Position numbers and translations under genes: made by a program. The notes beneath the pieces are model-generated. The model was given only the letters and a program-made list of their open reading frames with translations, searched no databases and was not told where the DNA came from. Shown one piece after another: positions 37,444-46,371 of a stretch of 64,000 bases of DNA. The DNA lies in the NCBI RefSeq assembly GCF_029504655.1, contig NZ_JAQFIL010000001.1, positions 2,113,001 through 2,177,000 of the forward strand, written 5' to 3'. This DNA comes from Catalinimonas alkaloidigena. GTDB taxonomy: Bacteria > Bacteroidota > Bacteroidia > Cytophagales > Cyclobacteriaceae. Within the stretch, counting starts at the first letter, position 1, and each line of letters opens with the position of its first letter.

Positions 37444-38478
37444 ATGAGCTATAAAAATATCATCGCAGCATTATTGATCCTGTTGCTTGCCTCTTGTAAT
37501 AACCAGGAAATCATCTATCCGGATTATGCTACCAAGGCAGGTTATTTTCCTTACCAGACCCCCATCCGTACCCTTATCCTGGGCAAGTACGAACAGGGTA
37601 TCAATGAGAATGACAATGAGCAGCGTTTTGAAATCGGTATGACCATGAGTGGTGTATATGAAAATAATGAGGACCGGAGGGTACATTTTGAGCTGGATAA
37701 CAGCCTTTTGGATAATGTAGCCAACGTACAGGCTTTGTCTCAGGAGTACTATACCATAGAAACCGAAAGCCCACTTACCATTCCTGCCGGCGATACCAAA
37801 GGAAGGATCACAGTCCAGTTAAACAATGCTTTTTTTAACGATTCGCTCTCCTTTGCCCCTCAGGGAGAAGTAAACTACGTGGTTCCAATACGGCTTACTC
37901 AGTTAGAAAACCTGGACACTTTACTTTCAGGTGAAAGCGTAGTGGAAAATCCTGATCCCGTTGACCCCTCACACTGGAATGTGCTGCCTCAGGACTATAC
38001 GCTTTACGGCATTAAGTTCATCAACAAATACCACGGACATTATCTGCGCAGAGGTGTGGATGTGATGACAGATGCTTCTGGAAATGTAGTGGAAAACGAA
38101 TATCATAGTGAGTATGTAGTAAAAGATGAAGTAGTAATGGTAAGCACTTCTGGTCATCAGTCGGTAACACTGGAAAATACAGTGAGAAGAGGTGAAAAGT
38201 CAAGTCCCGGTAACCTTCTTTTGGAATTGGTGTTTGGCAATGATGATCAGTGCAGTATTCGCAGTGCTGAAGGTGACCCTTATAATATCAGCGGCAGCGG
38301 TACATTTGTGGAAGAAGCCGATGAATGGGGCGGTAAAGCCAGGGATGTAATCTACCTGGATTATAACTATACCGATGCTGCCAACAACGAAACCCATGCG
38401 GTAAAAGATACGCTGGTCATACGTGACCGGGCAGTAACCTTTGAGGAATTTGCCATTGAACTAAACGAAAATGAGTGA
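37444..38478 (+). CDS. DUF1735/DUF5627-type surface lipoprotein
   Basis: Lipoprotein of 344 residues, last gene of the SusC/SusD operon. The lipobox LASC gives Cys 18. The N-terminal half (YFPYQTPIRTLILGKYE, then IGMTMSGVYENNEDR) matches the DUF1735/BT_3987-N pattern. The C-terminal half (YHGHYLRRGVDVMTDASG onward) resembles DUF5627. Proteins of this layout accompany SusC/SusD pairs and probably bind glycan at the surface. An ATG at 37414 is possible, but the ATG at 37444 directly follows an AACTTAAAACTACTT leader very similar to that before the SusC at 27369 and gives a canonical signal peptide, so I prefer it. Confidence 0.8.
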   Translation: MSYKNIIAALLILLLASCNNQEIIYPDYATKAGYFPYQTPIRTLILGKYEQGINENDNEQRFEIGMTMSGVYENNEDRRVHFELDNSLLDNVANVQALSQEYYTIETESPLTIPAGDTKGRITVQLNNAFFNDSLSFAPQGEVNYVVPIRLTQLENLDTLLSGESVVENPDPVDPSHWNVLPQDYTLYGIKFINKYHGHYLRRGVDVMTDASGNVVENEYHSEYVVKDEVVMVSTSGHQSVTLENTVRRGEKSSPGNLLLELVFGNDDQCSIRSAEGDPYNISGSGTFVEEADEWGGKARDVIYLDYNYTDAANNETHAVKDTLVIRDRAVTFEEFAIELNENE

Positions 38479-38636
38479 ATTAGCATATTCTTTGGTCCTG
38501 AAGGCTGGTAAGTACAATGGACAGCTTACTTCTAGTAGCCGGATGAATAGCTTGGCTGGTTTGACAAGTGGTTTTTCAATTTGTGTACATTCTCACTACC
38601 AGGCGGAGAAGTAATCATACCTATCAAATAAAATTC

Positions 38637-38684
38637 AGTTATGTTCTCTTTGGTAAAATACTAAAGTGAACATAACTTTTTATT
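38637..38684 (+). terminator. Rho-independent terminator of the SusC/SusD operon
   Basis: A 15-base inverted repeat with one mismatch: 38637-38651 pairs with 38663-38677, with an 11-base loop and the T-rich tract TTTTTATT directly after. It lies about 160 bases after the last gene of the locus. Confidence 0.8.
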
Positions 38685-39519
38685 ACCAGCACTTTCTTCT
38701 TTTTACTTACATCGATGACGGCGTCTTTTTCACCTGTCAAAGAGCTTGAAAGTTTCATATGAGTATTGATCAAGCTTACCAAAAGCATACACTAGCCCCC
38801 GAGATAGGTCAGTATAACTTCAGGGAAAAAGATAAGCTTAGCGTCCCGATTCAAAAATAGCTTTTCCTAAGTCTTATACTTTTGCCCACGAATGATAAGC
38901 TTATGGCGAAAATCCCCTCCAATAATCACTAAGCGCCTCTTTACTTATTTTAATAAGAGCAGAACCAATCATGTTTGTCTCTTCTGCATCACAGGCTTTG
39001 CTTTGTGAGCTGCTTATGCTTAAATTGCTGAAGGTCAGAGATTTATTTTCGCTACCGATGGGGTGTTAATAATCACTCTTCCCGCAAATGGCTAGTCCCG
39101 GAAAAAGTGAGTGCCTGTAGATTTACAAAAGTATTATTCGGCCCCTGAGGGGGATGCGCGTAATTTTAAGTGATGGATACAGGAAAAGGTCCATACGTCT
39201 TTAAAGCCGTTAAAATGGCAGCATACCCATACTGAAAAGCAAGTTTTTTAGCTGTCAAAGGGTAGGAAGGTGGCGAAAGTATGCATCTGATCGGCGAAGT
39301 CAGCGATGAGGGGCAAGCTTCTCCTATTATTAAAGAGTGGTCATTAAGGCAGGCTAATATTTGGCCAGACAATGAATTTGATGAGGAAAGTATGATCATT
39401 CTTGTCCTGCGATAGCAAAACTTACATATACAAATAAAAATTTGATAATGTGTTTTGAATATTTACCCTTATTTTTTTAAGATTATAAAATTATTGCTTT
39501 TTAATCTGATTGAACCTCA
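38685..39519. other. Intergenic region with possible degraded coding remnants
   Basis: About 830 bases between two regulatory loci. No intact gene is supported. On the plus strand, 39173-39415 reads in one frame as MDTGKGPYVFKAVK... to ...DEESMIILVLR, interrupted by TGA and TAG, and looks protein-like. On the minus strand about 57 open codons end near 38900 (...KISKEALSDYWRGFSP). Neither is recognised. They may be decayed genes or chance. The last 100 bases are very AT-rich and probably hold the promoter of the sigma gene. Confidence 0.4.
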
Positions 39520-40122
39520 ATGAAAGACCAAACTAAGCAGGAAATTCTCGATAATTATAGCTTGGTAAAACGTTTGCGGAAGGGAGAAAGATCTGCTTTT
39601 GAAGAGGTGTTCTATAACTTTTGTACCCCACTGAAACACTTCGCTGTCCAGGAGCTTAAAAGTGAGGAACTGGCTGAAGACGCGGTACAAGAGATTTTTT
39701 GTAAACTATGGATAAAAAGAGAAAGTCTGGAGCCAACGCTTTCTATTAAAGGTTTTCTCTTCACCTGTCTTAAAAATCATATCTTAAACATTATCAGAAC
39801 CCGTAAAAACGAAATTCTGAAAAACTACAGTTTTGCTAAAGCTCAACCACAGAGCTTCAATAGCACAGAGGATACTGTGATCAGCCAGGAAATTCAATCC
39901 AGGATCAACCAGGAAGTTAGCCAGCTTTCTGAGCTCAAAAAAAATATTCTTGAGTTAAGTATTTATAAAGGCCTGTCCAACGAGCAGATTGCCAACGAAC
40001 TGGATGTATCTATCAATACTGTAAAAATGTATCTTAGCCAGTCATCTCGCAGGCTTCGCCAGTTGATTAGCTTACATGGCATCAAGCTGTTATTTTTTTC
40101 TCTTCTTGATATTATGCTCTAA
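39520..40122 (+). CDS. ECF RNA polymerase sigma factor (FecI-like), second locus
   Basis: Sigma factor of 200 residues. Region 2 has ERSAFEEVFYNFCTPLKHFAVQELKSEELAEDAVQEIFCKLW and the region 2.4-type GFLFTCLKNHILNIIRT. Region 4 has LELSIYKGLSNEQIANELDVSINTVKMYLSQSSRRLR. The hydrophobic C-terminus (GIKLLFFSLLDIML) is typical of Bacteroidota FecI-type sigmas. It precedes FecR by 92 bases and the STN-bearing SusC at 41318, forming a complete transenvelope signalling set. It is distinct in sequence from the sigma at 25156. Confidence 0.93.
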   Translation: MKDQTKQEILDNYSLVKRLRKGERSAFEEVFYNFCTPLKHFAVQELKSEELAEDAVQEIFCKLWIKRESLEPTLSIKGFLFTCLKNHILNIIRTRKNEILKNYSFAKAQPQSFNSTEDTVISQEIQSRINQEVSQLSELKKNILELSIYKGLSNEQIANELDVSINTVKMYLSQSSRRLRQLISLHGIKLLFFSLLDIML

Positions 40123-40180
40123 TCGGTTTTTTTAAAGCGCAAATTTTTTTTCAAATTCTTATATACGATTAAGGATTTGC

Positions 40181-40215
40181 TGTGTAGTATATAATAAAAA
40201 GCAAAATACTACACA
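40181..40215 (+). promoter_or_regulatory. Perfect 10 bp inverted repeat ending at the FecR start codon
   Basis: TGTGTAGTAT at 40181-40190 and ATACTACACA at 40206-40215 are exact reverse complements with a 15-base AT-rich spacer. The last base of the right arm is the A of the FecR ATG. In RNA it could fold into a hairpin masking the initiation site; in DNA it could be an operator. There is no T-run after it, so it is not a simple terminator. Confidence 0.5.
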
Positions 40216-41174
40216 TGAGAAGGCCCTCATCCGATATCCTTGAACGCTATTTTGAGAATCTCTGCAGCCCTGAAGAGGCAAAACGAGTCCTTGAATGGCT
40301 GGCTACTCCTGAGGGGCAGACATATTATGCTCATCGACTGGACGAAAAAATACAATCATATGCCCAGAACTCTGATTTCCATGTCGGAAGTCAAAATGAT
40401 ACTTATCTGCTGAACAAAATATATCAGAAGATAGGCAGGGAAGAAAAAACGGATTCCAAGAAACCACTACTCAGATACTGGGTCGCCGCGGCTATCAGTA
40501 TGTTGCTGATGAGTTCCTTGCTATTGCTTCTGCTTCAGCCAAATACGGTAGAGGTAGAAACTGCTTTTGGCGAAACCAGAGAAGTTGAACTGGGTGACGG
40601 CTCTATCGTTTTTCTGAATGCCAATTCCACTCTTAGCTACTTTCCGGATCAGCCCCGAGAAATCTGGTTGGAGGGCGAAGGTTTTTTTGAGGTACAGCAT
40701 ACCAGAGATGATGCTCCTTTTAAAGTGCACACAGCGGATCTGGTCGTAAGTGTGTTGGGCACTAAGTTCAATGTAAATACCCGAAGAAAAAAAACGGATG
40801 TAGTCTTAAGCACCGGTAAAGTAAGGCTGGAACTGCCCGAAAATAAGAAAGAGAAAAGTATGCTGATGGAGCCGGGGGATAAGGTAAGCTATTCGCTTGA
40901 GGAAGATAAAATTGAGAAAAAAGTTGTCAACCCTGAGTTCTATAGCTCCTGGAGAAAAGGAACAGTTGTCTTTGATCATACGCCTTTAAGAGAAGTGTTT
41001 CAGCTTATGGAAGACACCTACGGAATTAGTATTGAAATCCAGGATCAAACACTACTTAATAAGGAAATGAATGCGCAGGATGTAATAAGAGATCTGGAGG
41101 TGATGATGACCCTTGTTGAAAAGACCTTTGACATCAATTTAATCAAAGAGGATAATAAAATTTATTTGGAATAA
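40215..41174 (+). CDS. FecR-family anti-sigma/sigma regulator, second locus
   Basis: Membrane signal-transfer protein, 319 residues. The N-terminal cytoplasmic region has LERYFENLCSPEEAKRVLEWL. One membrane segment lies at about residues 91-112 (VAAAISMLLMSSLLLLLLQ). The periplasmic FecR domain has ETAFGETREVELGDGSIVFLNANS, EIWLEGEGFFEVQH and LVVSVLGTKFNVNTR. The C-terminal DUF4974-like part is FDHTPLREVFQLMEDTYGI. It probably receives the signal from the STN domain of the SusC at 41318 and acts on the sigma at 39520. Confidence 0.93.
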   Translation: MRRPSSDILERYFENLCSPEEAKRVLEWLATPEGQTYYAHRLDEKIQSYAQNSDFHVGSQNDTYLLNKIYQKIGREEKTDSKKPLLRYWVAAAISMLLMSSLLLLLLQPNTVEVETAFGETREVELGDGSIVFLNANSTLSYFPDQPREIWLEGEGFFEVQHTRDDAPFKVHTADLVVSVLGTKFNVNTRRKKTDVVLSTGKVRLELPENKKEKSMLMEPGDKVSYSLEEDKIEKKVVNPEFYSSWRKGTVVFDHTPLREVFQLMEDTYGISIEIQDQTLLNKEMNAQDVIRDLEVMMTLVEKTFDINLIKEDNKIYLE

Positions 41175-41317
41175 AAAAAACTGCCAACCCAATCATATTG
41201 ACCCTGAATTCGCCTTGCATTCATTTTCAGAAATCAAAGCGAACATAGTAGACATGCCAGGGTGAATAGTCAGATTGGTAGTTTAGGGATATACTGTGTT
41301 TAATTAATTCTAAAACT

Positions 41318-44300
41318 ATGCAAATCAAACCTAAAAACAAACCTCCCCAATCCGGGAGGAGCAAATGGCTAAGTATGTTGTGTTTACTCAGCTTGGGATA
41401 TATGATTTTTGTATCCAACAGTCTGGAAGCGCAAAACCTTGCTTTTAGCACTTTCAAAAATAATAATCCGAGTGAACAACGATCCAAAAAGCTTTCTGAA
41501 TTTTTAAATGAGCTTGGCGACACCTATCAGATAAAATTTGTCTATGAAAGTGGACTGGTAGATGACAAAGTGGTTCTGGAGTCAGTAGGTGCTGAAGCCA
41601 GTGAAGAAAAGCAGAATAAAAGTTTAGAGGAACGTCTGGCTGAAGTACTGAAGCCTTATCAGCTAACTTACGAAAAGGTGTACGATAATTACTACATCAT
41701 TCAGCGTATAAAAGATAAGGAAGAAGCTAACAACCTGATCCAGAAAATCATTGATTCTCAGGCAGAAGAAAGCGGCAAGCCTGATAACTTAGCAGTACAG
41801 CAAATTTCCCCTCAGCTAAACGCTCAGATCAAGGTATTAGAGCAGACGATTTCCGGTAAAGTAACCGACGAAAATAACGAAGGAATACCTGGAGTTAATA
41901 TCGTGGTGAAAAATACAAGTAAAGGTACAGTTACTGATATTAGCGGAAACTATAGGTTAACAGTTAGCGACGATGCCAGCACTTTAGTGTTTTCTTCAGT
42001 GGGCTATTCTTCGGAAGAAGTAGAAATTGGCGGACGTTCGGTAATCAATGTTCAGATGTTACCGGATATTCAGTCTTTGTCGGAAGTAGTGGTAATCGGG
42101 TACGGTACGCAAGATAAAAGAGATGTAACCGGTGCAATCAGCTCGGTAGAAGCTAGCGAATTTGAAGGAGAACCCATCTCTAACATCACCCAGGGCTTGC
42201 AGGGAAAAGTAGCTGGTGTAAACATTACTTCTGGTAGCGGCGCACCCGGAGGAAATATGCTGGTACGTATCCGTGGTAATAGTTCTGTACTGGGTAGCAA
42301 CGACCCTCTGTATGTAATAGATGGAGTGCCAATTCAGGCGAGCACAGAAGGAAGTACTAATTTGCTCTCTACGCTCAACTCAGGAGATATTGCTTCAATA
42401 GAAGTGCTTAAAGATGCATCTGCCACCTCTATTTACGGTTCTCGTGGTAGCAATGGGGTAATCCTGATCACTACCAAGCAAGGTAAAAGTGGAAAAAACC
42501 TTATAGAGTTTGAGACCTCAATGGGTGTCAGAGAGATTACCAGGCAGCTGGAAATGCTGAATAGTCGTGAGTTTGCCCAAATTGCCAATGATCGTAATAT
42601 TAATGATGGACTTGATCCTATCTTTAACGAAATAGATACCCTGGCTAATATAAATACGGATTGGCAGGATGAAATCTTCCGTTCAGGTATCATTCAAAAC
42701 CATACCCTGAGGTTTTCCGGTGGTAATGAAAAAACAAAGTTCTCAGTGTCTGGTAACTACTTTGACGAAGAAGGAATTATCATAGGGTCTGACTTCAAGA
42801 GAGGATCTTTACGGATGAACTTAGATCAGGAACTGACTGATAAATTCAACTTATCGTCTCGTTTGTTTATTTCACGTTCAGTAAACAATGAGGTAAGTGA
42901 CAACAGCATCTTACAAAGCGCGCTCCAAGCTCCTCCATTTTTCCCTGTAAAATACGAAGACGGAACTTATGTAAGTGGCCCTACGCTCAAACAGTTTCCT
43001 TTTAGCCCAAGTACCAGTGACAACCCTGTAGCTGAAGCGGTAGAGCAACTGAATAAAAGAAGGTTTGACCGTGTACTTGGTAATGTAACTGGTAGTTATG
43101 AGCTGATGGAAGGGCTTAATTTTAATGTGTTGTTAGGAGTGGACCATGTGGGAACAAAAAGAGACCTGTACACGCCACGTATACTGGAAGCCGGCCTTCC
43201 CTCGGGTAACGGGACTAAAGGGTACTTTTCAAATACTTCTTTCCTGAATGAGAATACCATAAACTATGACAAGCAGATCGGCGAGAATGATAATTTAAAC
43301 ATAACAGCAGGATTTACCTGGCAAACAGAAGCCAGAGAATCACTAGTAAGTTCATCTAGCGGCTTTGTAAATGACGACTTGCAAAATGAAATACTAGGTG
43401 CCGGAGAGTCCTTTTCTGCTCCCGAAACCGAATATTCTGACTGGACTCTAATTTCATGGCTGGCTAGAGTAAACTACTCGCTTAACGATAAATATTTGTT
43501 TACAATTTCTGGTAGAGCGGATGGTTCTTCAAGATTTGGAGAGAATAATAAATGGGGGTATTTTCCTTCTGGTGCCTTTGCCTGGAGAGCTTCTGATGAA
43601 AATTTCATCAGGGATAACTTCAGCCAGATTTCTAATCTGAAATTAAGAACCAGCTACGGCTTCTCCGGTAACCAGGCTATTACGCCTTACCAGACGCTAC
43701 AACAGTTCCAAGATGTTAATATGACTTTTGGTGAAGCACCAGCTACTGGCTTTGCTGCCACTAACCTTGGTAATCCCGACTTAAAATGGGAAACCACGCG
43801 TGAATTCAACGTAGGCCTGGAGTTAGGATTGTGGGAACATCGTCTGTGGCTTAATGCTGACTACTATGTAAAAAATACGGATGACCTCCTGGCAATAGTT
43901 AACATACCGCCTACTTCTGGTTTTACTTCTAGTATTCAGAATATTGGATCAACACGTAATGAAGGGGTAGAGCTACAAATCGGCGCGGACCTGATCAGAG
44001 GAACCAACCTGAACTGGGATCTGAGTGTAAATGCTTCTCATAATAGTAATACTGTTACAGAAACTGCTGGTGGTCAGGACATTATTGTGAGAGCAGTAGA
44101 CATTAACGGTTCTGCTAATATTGTACGCGAAGGAGAGCCTCTTGGCGCATTCTACGGGTTAAAAACGGATGGCCTTACCGAAGATGGTATGTTCAATTAT
44201 GTGGATGATAATGGTGATGGAGAGGTTAATGGAGAAGATCGTGTTATTTTGGGAAGCCCTTATGCCGACCTGTTCTATGGTATGTCTACTAATGTAAGTT

Positions 44301-44767
44301 ATAAGAACCTTTCATTACGTGTGTCATTACAGGGAGAATTAGGCAAAACTCTTTGGAATAACAACAGGTACCTATTTATGAATTCATTCCACAGAGGTGC
44401 CAACCAGCTTAAGGAGGTATTCTATGAAAGATGGACACCTCAAAACCCTGATCCCAATGCTCCATATCCTAAGTCTACCTCCGGGCTGAATCAGGAGCCA
44501 TCTGACTGGTACCTGGAAGATGCAAGTTACCTTCGTGTTCAGAACATCATGCTAAATTACAGCCTGCCTGTCTCCAGACTTAATATATCTGCATTGAGTT
44601 CTGCCAGTGTTTATTTAAGCGCTCAGAATCTGATTACAATTACAGGTTACAGCTGGTATACCCCTGACGTGAACAACTTTGGCACTGGTGATCTGAGAAT
44701 TGGTATTGACCAGAGAACATATCCGGCAGCAAGAACGATTACACTAGGTTTAAAAATAGGGCTTTGA
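41318..44767 (+). CDS. SusC-like TonB-dependent receptor with STN domain, second locus
   Basis: Outer-membrane transporter, 1149 residues. The signal peptide (WLSMLCLLSLGYMIF) is followed by an STN domain at about 45-130 (LSEFLNELGDTYQIKFVYE) and a carboxypeptidase-like domain at about 178-255 (ISGKVTDENNEGIPGVNIVV). The TonB-box region is EVVVIGYGTQDKRDVTGAIS. The plug has PLYVIDGVPIQ and IEVLKDASATSIYGSRGSNGV. The barrel ends in TITLGLKIGL. Its stop overlaps the SusD ATG by one base, so the pair is translationally coupled. Substrate is probably a sulfated compound, judging from the sulfatase downstream. Confidence 0.95.
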   Translation: MQIKPKNKPPQSGRSKWLSMLCLLSLGYMIFVSNSLEAQNLAFSTFKNNNPSEQRSKKLSEFLNELGDTYQIKFVYESGLVDDKVVLESVGAEASEEKQNKSLEERLAEVLKPYQLTYEKVYDNYYIIQRIKDKEEANNLIQKIIDSQAEESGKPDNLAVQQISPQLNAQIKVLEQTISGKVTDENNEGIPGVNIVVKNTSKGTVTDISGNYRLTVSDDASTLVFSSVGYSSEEVEIGGRSVINVQMLPDIQSLSEVVVIGYGTQDKRDVTGAISSVEASEFEGEPISNITQGLQGKVAGVNITSGSGAPGGNMLVRIRGNSSVLGSNDPLYVIDGVPIQASTEGSTNLLSTLNSGDIASIEVLKDASATSIYGSRGSNGVILITTKQGKSGKNLIEFETSMGVREITRQLEMLNSREFAQIANDRNINDGLDPIFNEIDTLANINTDWQDEIFRSGIIQNHTLRFSGGNEKTKFSVSGNYFDEEGIIIGSDFKRGSLRMNLDQELTDKFNLSSRLFISRSVNNEVSDNSILQSALQAPPFFPVKYEDGTYVSGPTLKQFPFSPSTSDNPVAEAVEQLNKRRFDRVLGNVTGSYELMEGLNFNVLLGVDHVGTKRDLYTPRILEAGLPSGNGTKGYFSNTSFLNENTINYDKQIGENDNLNITAGFTWQTEARESLVSSSSGFVNDDLQNEILGAGESFSAPETEYSDWTLISWLARVNYSLNDKYLFTISGRADGSSRFGENNKWGYFPSGAFAWRASDENFIRDNFSQISNLKLRTSYGFSGNQAITPYQTLQQFQDVNMTFGEAPATGFAATNLGNPDLKWETTREFNVGLELGLWEHRLWLNADYYVKNTDDLLAIVNIPPTSGFTSSIQNIGSTRNEGVELQIGADLIRGTNLNWDLSVNASHNSNTVTETAGGQDIIVRAVDINGSANIVREGEPLGAFYGLKTDGLTEDGMFNYVDDNGDGEVNGEDRVILGSPYADLFYGMSTNVSYKNLSLRVSLQGELGKTLWNNNRYLFMNSFHRGANQLKEVFYERWTPQNPDPNAPYPKSTSGLNQEPSDWYLEDASYLRVQNIMLNYSLPVSRLNISALSSASVYLSAQNLITITGYSWYTPDVNNFGTGDLRIGIDQRTYPAARTITLGLKIGL

Positions 44768-46287
44768 TGAATAAGGCTTACAAAACTTCAATGACCATGA
44801 AAATACATACTGATATATATAAGCTCTGCTCAGTGTTTCTGCTGACAGTACTATTGTCTTCATGCGGAGAAGAACTTCTGCAGGAAGACCCGCGAACCTT
44901 TCTTTCTAAAGAAACTATATTTACTTCCAGAGAGGGAGCAATAGCAGCTACCACTGGTGTTTATAGCCCACTCAAGGGACAGAACCTTTATGGGTGGTGG
45001 CTGTTAGGCAATCTGGAAATGTTTTCTGACTATATTTACGGCAGAGGGAGCCAGTCACCTGCCGGAACCTATCAGCTGGATGCTACCAGTGTTATTCGTA
45101 TAGGTAATATCTGGCGAGGAGGCTATAATGTGATCAATCGTGCCAATACCGTTATTTATGAGCTGGAAGGCAATGATATTGAAAATGTAGATGAAGAGCT
45201 CAAAAATCGTTTGATAGGTGAATCCAAATTTTTAAGAGCACTCGCCTATTTCCACCTGGTACGTCTGTTCGGCGATGTGCCGATACGTGTCACTCCAGAG
45301 ACACAGGACTTTGCCATTGGTCGTTCTCCCGAATCAGAAGTATATGATCTGATTATAGAAGATTTACAATTTGGAGAGCAGAATCTGCCGGCAAGTTACT
45401 CTGCTTCAGAAATAGGCAGAGCTACCAAATGGGCGGCAAGTGGACTGCTGGCTAAAGTCTATCTTACCCGTGGACAGTGGAGTGAGGCAGCTGCTAAAGC
45501 TAAAGAAATCATGGACTCCAATGAGTTCAGCCTGGTAGAGGTTGAAGTGCCTGAAGATTTTCAGCAAATCTTTGGCCCGAGTGTACTTACGCATTCAGAG
45601 GAGATATTTTCTTTAAAGCACGATAATATTGACAATTATGACTTTCAGCCTCTTTGGTTAATGCATCGTTCAGGCTCAGGCTATTCGGTAGGAAGAAATG
45701 CACATGCCTGGTACGGTAATCTGGACTCCTGGTTAGGCGGATGGGTAGATGAGCTGGATGGCACTGACCTCAGAGCAAAAGACTGGTTGTATAACGGCCC
45801 GGAGGATGAGAAGTACCTGAGTCCTGAAATTCCTATGCTCTTTAAGAAGTTCAGAGACACTGAGTCTGAGTTTCCCAGCAATGACTTTCCGGTACTTCGC
45901 TATGCAGAAATTCTTTTAATTTATGCGGAAGCTGAAACTTTGGCCAATGGCGCACCTACCGCTGCTGCTTACGAGGCTGCTAACCAAATCAGAAGAAGAG
46001 CACATGGCAGAGACCTGAATACCGCTGATGCTGAGATAGACTTTGCAGCAGGCTTAAATGCTGAGCAGTTTCAGGAAGAACTATTGCTGGAGAGAGCTAA
46101 GGAGTTTGTGATGGAGGGTAAAAGATGGTATGACCTGCTGCGTACTGGTAAAGCGCTGGAAGTAATTGGTAATGCAGGGGCCATAAAAGCCAATATTGAG
46201 GAAAGACACCTGAAATGGCCTATCCCGGCAGAAGAGATTGACAATAATGAAGCCATGAGTCAGGATAACCAGAATCCCGGATGGTAA
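44767..46287 (+). CDS. SusD/RagB-family lipoprotein, second locus
   Basis: Surface lipoprotein partner of the SusC at 41318, about 506 residues. The lipobox LSSC follows a hydrophobic stretch (SVFLLTVLLSSC). Several in-frame ATGs (44767, 44791, 44797) could start it; the first overlaps the SusC stop (TGATG). SusD features are NRLIGESKFLRALAYFHLVRLFGDVP, LLIYAEAETLANG, ANQIRRRAHG, LERAKEFVMEGKRWYDLLRTGKA and the terminal NPGW. A terminator hairpin follows, before the sulfatase. Confidence 0.95.
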   Translation: MNKAYKTSMTMKIHTDIYKLCSVFLLTVLLSSCGEELLQEDPRTFLSKETIFTSREGAIAATTGVYSPLKGQNLYGWWLLGNLEMFSDYIYGRGSQSPAGTYQLDATSVIRIGNIWRGGYNVINRANTVIYELEGNDIENVDEELKNRLIGESKFLRALAYFHLVRLFGDVPIRVTPETQDFAIGRSPESEVYDLIIEDLQFGEQNLPASYSASEIGRATKWAASGLLAKVYLTRGQWSEAAAKAKEIMDSNEFSLVEVEVPEDFQQIFGPSVLTHSEEIFSLKHDNIDNYDFQPLWLMHRSGSGYSVGRNAHAWYGNLDSWLGGWVDELDGTDLRAKDWLYNGPEDEKYLSPEIPMLFKKFRDTESEFPSNDFPVLRYAEILLIYAEAETLANGAPTAAAYEAANQIRRRAHGRDLNTADAEIDFAAGLNAEQFQEELLLERAKEFVMEGKRWYDLLRTGKALEVIGNAGAIKANIEERHLKWPIPAEEIDNNEAMSQDNQNPGW

Positions 46288-46300
46288 TCCAATAATATAA

Positions 46301-46350
46301 AATCAGGCAATATGTCTGCAACAGCGCATACTGCCTGATTTTCATTTTTT
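46301..46350 (+). terminator. Terminator-like hairpin between SusD and sulfatase genes
   Basis: A 14-base inverted repeat with one mismatch: 46301-46314 pairs with 46327-46340, followed by a T-rich tract (TTCATTTTTT). It begins 13 bases after the SusD stop. It may attenuate read-through so that SusC/SusD are expressed above the downstream enzymes. Confidence 0.75.
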
Positions 46351-46371
46351 CTGATTAAGATTTCTGAAAAT

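Noticed and set aside
38759..38860. 33-codon plus-strand frame after the DUF5627-type gene
   Set aside because: Short, no recognisable motif, no leader, and beyond the operon terminator.
39166..39399. Minus-strand 77-codon open frame
   Set aside because: No recognisable content; the opposite strand reads more protein-like even though interrupted.
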